A DNA stretch of 64,000 nt, taken from NCBI GenBank assembly GCA_037034305.1, contig JBAGJY010000011.1, positions 62,001-126,000 on the forward strand, written 5' to 3'. Positions 24,891-33,313 of this stretch are shown piece by piece (position 1 is the stretch's first letter; every line of letters begins with the position of its first letter). The notes under the pieces are model-generated. The model saw nothing but the letters and a program-made list of their open reading frames with translations. It made no database searches and was not told the origin of the DNA. A program made the translations under genes and the position numbers. Origin of the DNA: Streptantibioticus_A sp037034305 (GTDB lineage: Bacteria > Actinomycetota > Actinomycetes > Streptomycetales > Streptomycetaceae).

Positions 24891-26345
24891 TTGACCTGCG
24901 CCCCAGGGGGAATCCGAACGTCACTGCGGCGGTACCAGAACTGTGGGGAGGCGAGGACCACGGCCACGGCTCAACCCATCGGCATCCTTCTCCGCGAGGC
25001 TCGTAAGAAGCGCGGTTGGAGCCAACTGCGCCTGGTCAACGAACTACGGCGCATCGCGGCCCGGCAGGGGCAGGAGCTCCCCGCCGACGCCAGCGTGAAG
25101 CGCCGCATTGCCAGTTGGGAGAACGGCCACAGCATCCCGGATGAGTTCTACGGTCCACTGCTTTGCGAGGCTTTTGGTCTGACAGCCGCAGAGTTGGGGC
25201 TGAAGCACATCACAGGCCAGGACGCGACCCTCCTGGATGCCAGTTACCCGGCGAGTCCCGAGGCAGCCATCAGTAACGTTGACCGTCTCTGGCGCGCTGA
25301 CCTCAACGGTTACGAGCCGCTGATCCAGGCTGGACCATCCGAGCCCGCCTGGAACGAGGCATCTCTTCGGTGGCTTGTGGCCCCTGAACCCGGCTTCCCT
25401 GCAACCCAGCGCGCCAACGGTCTCCGTGTCGGGCTCACAGACGTATCGGTGATCAAGACAACGAGCGACATGTTTGCCCAGCTCGACGACCAGTTCGGCG
25501 GCGATCATGCCCGACACGCCCTGATCCAGTACCTGAGCCGCGATGTCGCTCCGCTGCTGTCGGGCCAGTACACGGAAGCGGTTGGTCGCGCGCTCTTTTC
25601 AACCGTGGCCGAAGCGACCCTGCTCGCTGGATGGATGTCTTATGACGCCTGCCATCACGGCCTCGCGCAGCGGTACTTCTTACAGGCTCTGCGGCTCGCC
25701 CAGGACGCCAACGATCGCCGTTTTGCCGGTAGCGTCCTCTCCGCCATGAGCCACCAGGCCACGTTCCTGGGACACTTCACGGAGGCGGCAACCCTCGCCC
25801 GGGCTGCCCTCATGGGGATCTCAGGTGTGGCGACTCCGACACTGCGAGCACAGTTCCATGTCATGGAGGCCCGTGCACTGGCCCGTACTGGCGATGCCCG
25901 AGCATGTGAACTCGCCCTGGCTGAAGCGGCGAGGGCGCTGGAGAGCCGGAGCAACGGCGACGAACCTGAGTGGATCATGTACTTCGATGAGGCAGAGCTT
26001 GCAGCCGAGAACGCGCACTGCTTCCGCGACGTGAGGAGCGCCCGGCAAGCAGTCGCCCACGCACAGAACGCCATGAGTGGCAGCCATGTTCGTAGCGACT
26101 TCTTCGCGACCATGGTCCTGGCCGATGCTCACCTTCACGCTAACGAGCCGGACGAGGCGTGCCGCGTTGCACTTGATGCCTTGGACCTCGGCGAACAGCT
26201 CAAGTCCAAGCGCTGTGTTGCCTACCTCGCCGAATTCCGACAGCACCTCGGACGCTTCAGCGACCTCCCTGCGGTGCGTGACTTCTATGAGCAGGCCAGC
26301 GAAAACAGGCTGTGGCGCGCTACAGAACCGGAGCAGCTCAGGTAA
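24891..26345 (+). CDS. XRE-type regulator with C-terminal TPR-like repeats
   Basis: The product has an N-terminal Cro/cI-type HTH (IGILLREARKKRGWSQLRLV, then RRIASWENGHSIPDEFYGPL) and about 350 residues of helical TPR-like repeats, often found in actinobacterial signal-sensing regulators. Start choice is odd. The only in-frame common start upstream of the HTH is TTG at 24891. The best ribosome-site-like sequence (GGGGAGGCGAGG) sits just before ACG codons at the natural N-terminus of the HTH, with no ATG/GTG there. It converges with the phosphotransferase gene, with 4 bases between the stops. Confidence 0.8.
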   Translation: MTCAPGGIRTSLRRYQNCGEARTTATAQPIGILLREARKKRGWSQLRLVNELRRIAARQGQELPADASVKRRIASWENGHSIPDEFYGPLLCEAFGLTAAELGLKHITGQDATLLDASYPASPEAAISNVDRLWRADLNGYEPLIQAGPSEPAWNEASLRWLVAPEPGFPATQRANGLRVGLTDVSVIKTTSDMFAQLDDQFGGDHARHALIQYLSRDVAPLLSGQYTEAVGRALFSTVAEATLLAGWMSYDACHHGLAQRYFLQALRLAQDANDRRFAGSVLSAMSHQATFLGHFTEAATLARAALMGISGVATPTLRAQFHVMEARALARTGDARACELALAEAARALESRSNGDEPEWIMYFDEAELAAENAHCFRDVRSARQAVAHAQNAMSGSHVRSDFFATMVLADAHLHANEPDEACRVALDALDLGEQLKSKRCVAYLAEFRQHLGRFSDLPAVRDFYEQASENRLWRATEPEQLR

Positions 26346-26349
26346 GCCC

Positions 26350-27276
26350 CTAGAACGGCCGCCAGCCGTGTCGGCCGTCGCCATTCCTGATGTCGGACAC
26401 ACGCCGAGCGAATTCCTCCACGGCCTTCTCGTTCGCTGGGGCTTGCCTACCCATCCACAGCGTCATCATCAGCTCGCGAACGTCGCCCAGCACCTTGTAT
26501 CCCGGCCAGTTCATGACGTCGAAGCCGTAGTGGTGAACGAACCCCTCGTACTGCGACCGCGTGTGCCAGCCGTACCGGTCGTAGTAGATCGCCGTCAGGA
26601 TCAGGTCCCACTCGCGCGGCGCCAGGGCGAAGCCATCGAGGTCGCTCAGGATCGCTTGGCCGTTCCGGTGGCGAAGGACGTTCCCTATGTTCGCGTCTCC
26701 GTGGATCATCCCGAAGGGGAGGACGAAGTCCAGCCGGTCGTACTCCTTGTTGAGCTTCCCAGCTCGCTCTTCCAGGAACGCACGGTCCTCGTCCGCGACG
26801 CCGTCCAGTTTGCCGAGGCTCGCCCACACCTTGGCGAACGGGTCGTAGTACGGGAGACCGAGCGACTGCGGCTCTTCTAGCCAGTGCAAACGCCGTAGGA
26901 GATCCGCCAACTCGGTTACGGTCCCGTACTCTTCGCGGTCCTGGGCGCTCTCCCAGTACGTGACCACTCGGCCGCCGACCGTCAGTGGTTGCCGGACGCC
27001 GGGCAGTACGCGGGTGGCAGGGAAGTCATGCTCTGCTAGCCAACGCGCCACGCGGACGGCCCGCTCCATCTCGCGCAGGCTGTCAGGATCACGCGTGACG
27101 CGGACGATTACGGGGGCTGTGTCAAGCCGGTACACGGCGTTCGATCCCAGCCTCAGCAACTCGGCGCCCGCCGGATCAAGCCCAACCGCCTGACACGACT
27201 CCCTGAGAACGGCTTCAGCCGCCTCCGCCGTGAACGGCGTTGCGCCCCCCTGGGTGTCTCCATCGCCCGAGATCAT
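26350..27276 (-). CDS. Aminoglycoside phosphotransferase-family (APH/ChoK-like) kinase
   Basis: This 308-residue protein kinase-like phosphotransferase has the catalytic loop IHGDANIGNVL and the metal-binding LSDLDGFA. The N-lobe shows NAVYRLDTAPVIVRVTRD. APH-fold enzymes phosphorylate aminoglycosides, macrolides, choline or other small hydroxyl compounds. The substrate cannot be read from sequence, and similar genes next to XRE regulators in actinobacterial elements are not known resistance genes. It is the last gene before the right att site, a typical cargo position. Confidence 0.85.
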   Translation of the reverse strand: MISGDGDTQGGATPFTAEAAEAVLRESCQAVGLDPAGAELLRLGSNAVYRLDTAPVIVRVTRDPDSLREMERAVRVARWLAEHDFPATRVLPGVRQPLTVGGRVVTYWESAQDREEYGTVTELADLLRRLHWLEEPQSLGLPYYDPFAKVWASLGKLDGVADEDRAFLEERAGKLNKEYDRLDFVLPFGMIHGDANIGNVLRHRNGQAILSDLDGFALAPREWDLILTAIYYDRYGWHTRSQYEGFVHHYGFDVMNWPGYKVLGDVRELMMTLWMGRQAPANEKAVEEFARRVSDIRNGDGRHGWRPF

Positions 27277-27429
27277 GGGTCGACGCTACCGTCCAGCCGG
27301 GCCGTGGCGACAGACGGCCCGCGACGGAGACCGGTTGGCCTCCTCGACCCGACGGACGGAGTAGGCGCGGAAAGCCCAGGTCAAGCAAGTGTCCGGCGCC
27401 TACCGGAAGGCCCAGCGGGGGCCGCCCCC

Positions 27430-27449
27430 GGGCCGTCTGTGGGCCGTCC
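27430..27449 (+). repeat. Terminal 20-bp repeat, right copy (candidate integrase arm site)
   Basis: This is identical to 11292-11311. The surrounding 27277-27536 is gene-free and holds further related pieces (AGACGGCCC inverted at 27312-27320, GGACGGCCA at about 27472), consistent with several integrase or Xis contacts near attP. Confidence 0.6.
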
Positions 27450-27536
27450 GAGGCTGACCAACGGCAGCCAAGGACGGCCAACAACGACAAGTGACGCCCC
27501 CCGTAGATGAGTCGCCCCGGAGGGGCGAACTTGCAG

Positions 27537-29246
27537 CTAGATCCAGGTATCCAGCCACATCCGCGCCCGCCAGGCGTCCATGGGGATCGTCATCCCCGTG
27601 TAAAGCGGGAAGAAGTAGATGAAGTTCCACACGATCAGCAGCACCAGCGTGCCCGCGCCCACCGCGCCCCACATCCGGCGGCGTTCGGTGGCGCCCGCCG
27701 GGCCCAGCAGCGCGCCCACCATCATGGCCACCGCCAGGCACAGGAACGGCACGAACACCACCGCGTAGAACAGGAAGATGGTGCGTTCCTGGTAGTTGAA
27801 CCACGGCAGATACCCGGCCGCCACCCCGCACAGCACCGCGCCCGCCCGCCAGTCGCGCCGCAGCGCCCACCGGAACAGCAGGAAGACCAGCGCGAAGCAG
27901 GCCGCCCACCACAGCAGCGGGGTCCCCAGCGCCAGCACCTCACGGGCACAACCACCGGGCGCCGTACAGCCGTTCTGGCCGAGTTTGGGCGACTCGTAGA
28001 AGTACGACACCGGACGGCCCAGCACCAGCCAGCTCCACGGATTGGACTGGTAGGTGTGCGGCTGCGTCAGATGGATGTTGAAGTCGTACACCTGGTGCTG
28101 GTAGTGCCACAGCGAGCGCAGCGGCGCCGGGATCCACGACCAGGTGCCGCCGCGGCCGTCCGCCCAGTGCCGGAAGTAGCCGTTGCCGGTGGCGAACCAG
28201 CCGGTCCACGAGGCGAGATAGGTGGCCAGCGCCACCGGCACCAGCGAGCAGAACGCCCCGGCGGCGTCCCGGCGCAGCACCGCCCGGTACGGCTGCCCGG
28301 CGCCCGCCACCCGGCGAGCCCCCGCGTCCCACAGCACCACCATGATCCCGAACGCCACCAGGTACGGCGCGCCGTTCCACTTCGTCGCGCAGGCCAGGCC
28401 GAGCAGTACGCCCGCGGCGATCCGCCACGGCCGCCAGCCCAGACCCGTGGTGGCCGCCACCTCGCCGTCCGGGCGGCCGTCCGCCGGGAGCGCCGCCGCC
28501 AGCCGGGCGCGGGCGGCGTCCCGGTCGATCAGCAGCGCGCCGAACGCGGCCAGCACCCAGAACATCGCGATCAGATCCAGCAGCGAGGTGCGGCTCATCA
28601 CGAACTGCAGCCCGTCCACCGCCATCAGCCCACCGGCCAGGCAGCCCAGCGCCGTGGAGCGCAGCAGCCGCCGACCGATCCGGCACAGCATGAACACCGA
28701 CACCGTGCCCAGCACCGCGACCGAGAACCGCCAGCCGAACGGCGTCAGCCCGAAGACCCACTCGCCGAGCGCGATCACCCACTTGCCCATCGGCGGATGC
28801 ACCACGTACGAGGGGTCCAGGCCCAGCGGGATGCGCTGCGGATGGCCGAGGATCAGCTGGTTGGCGTTGTCCGGCCAGGCGCCCTCGTAGCCGTGCTGAA
28901 GCAGCGCCCAGGCGTCCTTGGCGTAGTACGTCTCGTCGAATATCACCGCGCGCGGGCTGCCCAGGTGCCAAAAGCGCAGGGCGCCCGCCAGCAGTGCGAC
29001 GATCAGCGGCCCGGCCCAGCCGGACCAGCGGGCCAGCCGGTCCGCCAGCGCCGGGGTGAGGCCGAGGGCCTGCCACAGCCTGGTCCCGGGGGGCGGGAAG
29101 GCGTCGACCAGCCGTTCCCGGGCGGACCGCTGCCCGGCCCCGGTGTACCCGAACCGGCGCAGGCGCCCGGCCCACGGGTTGGGCGTCTCGGGCGCGGGGC
29201 TCGCGCCCGTGGGCGGTGCGGCGTCTGTCGCGGTGTCACTGCTCAC
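27537..29246 (-). CDS. pmt: Protein O-mannosyltransferase (GT39), last codons restored by the AICE
   Basis: This 569-residue polytopic membrane enzyme transfers mannose from polyprenyl-phosphate-mannose to Ser/Thr of exported proteins, for example PstS in S. coelicolor, where pmt is also needed for phage phiC31 infection. Eleven or so membrane helices are visible. FDETYYAKDAW near residue 100 carries the catalytic acid pair in the first extracytoplasmic loop. The C-terminus ends DAWRARMWLDTWI. The final codons lie in the att core: the present stop TAG probably comes from element DNA, while the displaced chromosomal copy ends TAA. The start is a GTG with a weak ribosome site, divergent from rsmI. 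The protein sequence is unaffected by insertion. Confidence 0.95.
   Translation of the reverse strand: MSSDTATDAAPPTGASPAPETPNPWAGRLRRFGYTGAGQRSARERLVDAFPPPGTRLWQALGLTPALADRLARWSGWAGPLIVALLAGALRFWHLGSPRAVIFDETYYAKDAWALLQHGYEGAWPDNANQLILGHPQRIPLGLDPSYVVHPPMGKWVIALGEWVFGLTPFGWRFSVAVLGTVSVFMLCRIGRRLLRSTALGCLAGGLMAVDGLQFVMSRTSLLDLIAMFWVLAAFGALLIDRDAARARLAAALPADGRPDGEVAATTGLGWRPWRIAAGVLLGLACATKWNGAPYLVAFGIMVVLWDAGARRVAGAGQPYRAVLRRDAAGAFCSLVPVALATYLASWTGWFATGNGYFRHWADGRGGTWSWIPAPLRSLWHYQHQVYDFNIHLTQPHTYQSNPWSWLVLGRPVSYFYESPKLGQNGCTAPGGCAREVLALGTPLLWWAACFALVFLLFRWALRRDWRAGAVLCGVAAGYLPWFNYQERTIFLFYAVVFVPFLCLAVAMMVGALLGPAGATERRRMWGAVGAGTLVLLIVWNFIYFFPLYTGMTIPMDAWRARMWLDTWI
27538..27626. repeat. Right attachment site inside the pmt 3' end
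   Basis: This is the partner of 11134-11222 with 83 of 89 bases identical; the first 35 are perfect. Five of six differences fall at third codon positions and are silent. The sixth changes Phe (here) to Ser in the left copy, at the very edge of the homology. The homology ends at the stop codon on one side and after about 29 codons on the other. Confidence 0.88.
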
Positions 29247-29327
29247 CGAGCCATCGTAGGGAAGCCCCCTGGGTAAATCGCCCTCCCGCCCACCCGTGTG
29301 GCCGCGCGGGTAGGGGAGACTGGGCGG

Positions 29328-30173
29328 GTGAGCGGAACACTCGTACTGGCCGGAACCCCCATCGGCGACCCGCAGGACGCGCCGCCGCGGCTCGCCGCGG
29401 AACTGGCGTCGGCGGATGTGATCGCCGCCGAGGACACCCGGCGGCTGCGCCGGCTGACCGCCGCGCTCGGGGTGACCCCGGCCGGGCGGATCGTGTCGTA
29501 CTTCGAGGGCAACGAGTCCGCCCGCACCCCCGAACTGGTCGACGCCCTCGCCGAGGGCCACCGGGTGCTGCTGGTCACCGACGCCGGAATGCCGTCCGTC
29601 TCCGACCCCGGCTACCGCCTGGTGGCCGCCGCCGTGGAGCGCGACATCCGGGTCACCGCCGTGCCCGGCCCGTCGGCCGTGCTGACCGCGCTCGCGCTGT
29701 CCGGGCTGCCGGTGGACCGGTTCTGCTTCGAGGGCTTCCTGCCGCGCAAGTCCGGTGAGCGGCTGACCCGGCTGCGCGAGGCCGCCGACGAGCGCCGCAC
29801 CCTGGTGTACTTCGAGGCACCGCACCGCCTCGCCGACACCCTCACCGCGATGGCCGAGGCGTTCGGCGCGGACCGCCGCGCCGCCGTCTGCCGCGAGCTG
29901 ACCAAGACCTACGAGGAGGTCAGGCGCGGCCCGCTGGCGGACCTGGCCGCCTGGGCCGCGGACGGCGTACGCGGGGAGATCACCGTCGTCGTGGCGGGCG
30001 CCCCGGCCGCCTCGCCGGGGGAAGCCGACCCCGCGGAACTGGCCCGCCGGGTCGCCGTACGGGAGTCCGCGGGCGAGGCCCGCAAGGCCGCCATCGCCGC
30101 CGTCGCCACCGAGGCCCACGTGCCGAAACGACAGGTGTTCGACGCCGTCGTGGCCGCGAAAACCGCCCGCTGA
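29328..30173 (+). CDS. rsmI: 16S rRNA (cytidine-1402 2'-O)-methyltransferase
   Basis: This 281-residue SAM-dependent methyltransferase of the tetrapyrrole-methylase fold modifies C1402 in the ribosomal P site. Signatures are LVLAGTPIGDPQDAPPR at the start, IAAEDTRRLRRL, VTDAGMPSVSDPGYRLV and VPGPSAVLTALALSGLP. A C-terminal helical domain (about 225-281, ARKAAIAAVATEAHVPKRQV) is typical. The GTG start after AGGGGAGAC is chosen over a longer frame; it matches the usual N-terminus. It is divergent from pmt, a conserved actinobacterial neighbour pair. Confidence 0.95.
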   Translation: MSGTLVLAGTPIGDPQDAPPRLAAELASADVIAAEDTRRLRRLTAALGVTPAGRIVSYFEGNESARTPELVDALAEGHRVLLVTDAGMPSVSDPGYRLVAAAVERDIRVTAVPGPSAVLTALALSGLPVDRFCFEGFLPRKSGERLTRLREAADERRTLVYFEAPHRLADTLTAMAEAFGADRRAAVCRELTKTYEEVRRGPLADLAAWAADGVRGEITVVVAGAPAASPGEADPAELARRVAVRESAGEARKAAIAAVATEAHVPKRQVFDAVVAAKTAR

Positions 30174-30383
30174 CCAGCGCTCACGCCAACGCGTCACAAG
30201 CCGCGGTAAAGGTCTAACGTGGACGGGTAAAGGGGTTGCGGCGCTATCGGCGGCACAGCCCACCATCACCCCAAATCTGGCTCAAGAGACGGGAACCACT
30301 ACTGCGCCCCGACAGCGGGAGGCGTTCGCTGGTAGTGGGAAAGTCCCGCTCCGGACCCGGTCCGGAGGGCATCAGGAGCTGCC

Positions 30384-30845
30384 ATGAGCGAGGCCATAGG
30401 CACCCCGTACGGAGGACCCGCCACCGGATCGGCGTCGGCCGAGACGGTCCACGAGGCCTATTCGTTCGCGTGCTTGCGCTGCGGGCACGGCTGGGAGCAG
30501 TCGTACGAGATAGTGCACACCACCGATGAGAAGACCGGGCACACCACCGTCACCTACTACGCGGGCAGCACGCGGGTGCCCTCGCCGCTGACCCACCCCG
30601 CCTGCCAGAACTGCGGCGGCCACACGGTCCGCATCATGCGTTCCGGGCGGGTGTCCGGCGCCCGCCGCTGGGATCCGATGATCCTGCCCTTCCCCGAGCA
30701 GCACGAGCGGCACGACGCCGCCTACGAAGGCCGCGCGCCGGACTCCACCGACCCCGCCGACTCGACGGCCGGGCCGCGCCACCACTGGCGCCTCGCCGGA
30801 CTGCTCCACCTCTTCCACCGCCGCGGCCGGGACCGCGCGGCCTGA
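30384..30845 (+). CDS. Conserved zinc-ribbon protein of unknown function
   Basis: This 153-residue protein has two Cys pairs (CLRCGHGW near residue 31 and CQNCGGH near 74) that would bind one zinc, separated by a beta-rich stretch (TTVTYYAG). The C-terminal third is charged and probably disordered. Similar actinobacterial proteins are conserved but uncharacterised. The 210 bases between rsmI and this gene hold its promoter region; TCTAAC near 30212 could be a -10. Confidence 0.75.
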   Translation: MSEAIGTPYGGPATGSASAETVHEAYSFACLRCGHGWEQSYEIVHTTDEKTGHTTVTYYAGSTRVPSPLTHPACQNCGGHTVRIMRSGRVSGARRWDPMILPFPEQHERHDAAYEGRAPDSTDPADSTAGPRHHWRLAGLLHLFHRRGRDRAA

Positions 30846-30901
30846 CCCGGCCGCCCCTCCCGCGTACCGCCCCCGCATGTCGCGTCCGTAGACTCCGGGG
30901 C

Positions 30902-31795
30902 ATGGCGGCACAAGGAACCCCCAAGCAAGACAAGGCGGCGGCTCCGCCGCTCCCGGAGCCGTTGCGGGTACCGGTCGCCGACTCGCACACCCACCTGGAC
31001 ATGCAGGACGGCACCGTCGAGGAGGCGCTGGCCAAGGCCGCCTCGGTCGGCGTCGACACCGTCGTACAGGTCGGCTGCGACCTCGCCGGATCGCGCTGGG
31101 CGGCCGAAACCGCGGCCGCCCACGACAACGTGCACGCCACCGTGGCACTGCACCCCAACGAGGCCCCGCGCATCGTGCACGGCACCGCGCCTTTTGGGGG
31201 GCAGGGCACCAGGCAGCCGGGCGGCATGGCCGCGCTCGACGCCGCGCTGGAGGAGATCGCCACCCTCGCCGCACTGCCGCAGGTGCGCGGAATCGGCGAG
31301 ACCGGCCTGGACTACTTCCGCACCGGCCCGCAGGGCGTCGAGGCGCAGACGTACTCCTTCCGCCGCCACATCGAGATCGCCAAACGCCACGACAAGGCGC
31401 TGGTCATCCACGACCGCGAGGCGCACGCGGACGTGCTGCGGGTGCTGGAGGAGGAGGGCGCGCCGCGCACCGTGGTCTTCCACTGCTACTCCGGCGACGC
31501 CCCGATGGCCAAGATCTGCGCCGAGGCCGGGTACTACATGTCCTTCGCGGGCAACATCACCTTCAAGTCCGCCCAGCCGCTGCGCGACGCGCTCGCCGTG
31601 GCGCCGCTGGACCTGCTGCTGGTGGAGACCGACGCGCCGTTCCTGACCCCCGCGCCCTACCGGGGGCGGCCCAACGCGCCCTACCTGATCCCCCTCACCC
31701 TGCGGGCGATGGCGGACGTCAAGGGCGTCGGCGAGGACGAACTCGCCGAGGCCGTCGCCGCCAACACCGCCCGGGCGTTCGGCTATGCGCGGTAA
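30902..31795 (+). CDS. tatD: TatD-family metal-dependent DNase
   Basis: This 297-residue TIM-barrel hydrolase acts as a 3'-5' exonuclease/D-aminoacyl or DNA repair nuclease in the family. Metal ligands are visible: DSHTHLD near residue 27, GIGETGLDY (Glu), VIHDREA, FHCYSGD and ETDAPFL. It is about 35 residues longer at the N-terminus than E. coli TatD (polar MAAQGTPKQDKAAAP leader) and carries a loop with GTAPFGGQGTRQPGG, both usual in Streptomyces homologues. It precedes the rpf-rsmA-ispE block, a conserved arrangement. Confidence 0.92.
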   Translation: MAAQGTPKQDKAAAPPLPEPLRVPVADSHTHLDMQDGTVEEALAKAASVGVDTVVQVGCDLAGSRWAAETAAAHDNVHATVALHPNEAPRIVHGTAPFGGQGTRQPGGMAALDAALEEIATLAALPQVRGIGETGLDYFRTGPQGVEAQTYSFRRHIEIAKRHDKALVIHDREAHADVLRVLEEEGAPRTVVFHCYSGDAPMAKICAEAGYYMSFAGNITFKSAQPLRDALAVAPLDLLLVETDAPFLTPAPYRGRPNAPYLIPLTLRAMADVKGVGEDELAEAVAANTARAFGYAR

Positions 31796-31913
31796 ATTCC
31801 GCCGAGCTCCCCGATTTTCACTACACAGGGTGACATGACGGCTTTGGAGAGTGGCCCAGGCGTTCGCTAGGGTCCTCCTCCCGACCAAGGGGAGCCTGAC
31901 CCGTGGAGTCGTC

Positions 31914-33284
31914 GTGAGCAGTTCGCAGGGCAGTCATCGAGGCGGCCGTGGCACCCGCGTCGCACCCCGGCCCGCGCCGCCGCCCACCGACCCGGCGGGC
32001 GGCACGGCCACCACCGTCCTGCCCCGCCAGACCCCGTACGCGGCGCCGTACGAGCCGTACGAGACCCCCTTGCCGTACGAGCGGACCCGCGCCGCGGCCC
32101 GGCAGAACCGCAAGGCCGCCGCCCGCGCCACCGCACTGGGCACCGCCCTCGGCACCGGGCGCGGCACCGGGCGGCGCCGACGCCCGGCCCGCCCCGACCC
32201 GCTGCGCCAGGTGCTGCCCCGGATGCTCGTGGTCGCCTTCCTCACCGGCGGCACCTACGCCTACCTCACCGGCGAGAAGGACGTCGAGCTGACCGTCGAC
32301 GGCACCCCGCGCACCCTGCGTACCTTCGCCGACGACGTACCAGAACTGCTGCGCCAGCAGCACATCCCGCTCGGCGACCACGACACCGTCGCCCCCGGCC
32401 CGCAGGCCGGACTGCACGACGGCGAGGACATCGCCGTGCTCCACGGCCGCCCGCTCGCCCTCACCCTCGACGGCCAGCGGCACCAGGTGTGGACCACCGC
32501 CCGCACCGTCGACGAGGCGCTGCGGCAACTCGGGGTGCGCGCCGAGGGCGCGCACCTGTCCACCGCCCCAGACGCCCCGATCAGCCGCTCGGGCATGCGG
32601 CTCGACGTGCGCACCGAGCGGATGGTGACGTTTCTGGCCGACGGCCGGGAGCACACGGTGCGCACCAACGCGGCCACCGTGCGGCAGGCGGCGGCCCAGG
32701 CGGGCATCACCTTCGGGCCGCGGGACACCACCTCCGTCGACCCGCGCAGCTTCCCGCGCGACGGCCAGACCGTCTCCGTCATGCGGATCACCGGCCACAC
32801 CCAGGCGCGCGAGGAACCGATCCCGTTCCACACCGTCCGGCAGCCGGACCCCACCCAGTTCAAGGGCACCGAGGTGGTGGTGATCCCCGGCGAGGTCGGA
32901 GTGCGCCAGGTCACCTACGAGCAGCGCACCGTCAACGGCGTCAAGGACAAGCCGCGGCAGACCGGCTCCCGGGTGCTGAAGGAGCCCATCGACGAGGTCA
33001 TCGCCGTCGGCACCCGGGCCCGGCCCACCTCGGTCACCGGAGCGGACGGCCTGAACTGGGCGGGCCTGGCCCGCTGCGAGGCGGGCGGACGGCCCGACGC
33101 CGTCGACCCCTCCGGCACCTACGGCGGCCTCTACCAGTTCGACACCCGCACCTGGCACGCCCTCGGCGGCACCGGACGCCCCCAGGACGCCCCCGCCGCC
33201 GAGCAGACCTACCGGGCCAAGAAGCTCTACGTACGCCGCGGCGCCAGCCCCTGGCCGGTCTGCGGCCACAAGCTGATGTCCTAG
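31914..33284 (+). CDS. Resuscitation-promoting factor, RpfB-like (DUF348-G5-Rpf)
   Basis: This 456-residue muralytic enzyme wakes dormant cells by cutting peptidoglycan. A disordered basic N-terminus, a membrane helix near residues 100-120 (MLVVAFLTGGTYAYL), DUF348 repeats (about 125-290), a G5 domain (about 300-370) and a C-terminal Rpf lysozyme-like domain (about 380-452) are seen. The catalytic Glu is in ARCEAGG near 388, and two Cys (ARCEA, WPVCG) form the usual disulfide. The GTG start after GGAG is preferred over a GTG 63 bases upstream, because a -10-like TAGGGT lies between the two. It is followed by rsmA and ispE as in other actinobacteria. Confidence 0.92.
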   Translation: MSSSQGSHRGGRGTRVAPRPAPPPTDPAGGTATTVLPRQTPYAAPYEPYETPLPYERTRAAARQNRKAAARATALGTALGTGRGTGRRRRPARPDPLRQVLPRMLVVAFLTGGTYAYLTGEKDVELTVDGTPRTLRTFADDVPELLRQQHIPLGDHDTVAPGPQAGLHDGEDIAVLHGRPLALTLDGQRHQVWTTARTVDEALRQLGVRAEGAHLSTAPDAPISRSGMRLDVRTERMVTFLADGREHTVRTNAATVRQAAAQAGITFGPRDTTSVDPRSFPRDGQTVSVMRITGHTQAREEPIPFHTVRQPDPTQFKGTEVVVIPGEVGVRQVTYEQRTVNGVKDKPRQTGSRVLKEPIDEVIAVGTRARPTSVTGADGLNWAGLARCEAGGRPDAVDPSGTYGGLYQFDTRTWHALGGTGRPQDAPAAEQTYRAKKLYVRRGASPWPVCGHKLMS

Positions 33285-33313
33285 CGGCGCCCGCTGCCAC
33301 GTAAACTCCTGCG

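Larger units (their letters stand above)
11134..27572. mobile_element. AICE (actinomycete integrative and conjugative element) inserted in the 3' end of pmt
   Basis: An 89-bp imperfect direct repeat of the pmt 3' end bounds the region (11134-11222 and 27538-27626, offset 16404 bp). Inside are the diagnostic AICE modules: tyrosine integrase and excisionase next to one att site, a replication gene, small Spd-type membrane genes, an FtsK/SpoIIIE-like DNA translocase and a GntR repressor, plus accessory genes. There is no type IV secretion set; AICEs move double-stranded DNA with the single Tra ATPase. Well-known AICEs such as pSAM2 and SLP1 sit in tRNA genes; this one uses a protein-coding gene and restores its end. 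All key genes look intact, so the element may be mobile. Confidence 0.92.

Noticed and set aside
27507..29276. Long plus-strand open frame opposite pmt
   Set aside because: It is antisense to a well-supported membrane enzyme, rich in Arg/Pro/Gln, with no motifs. It is a GC-rich shadow frame.
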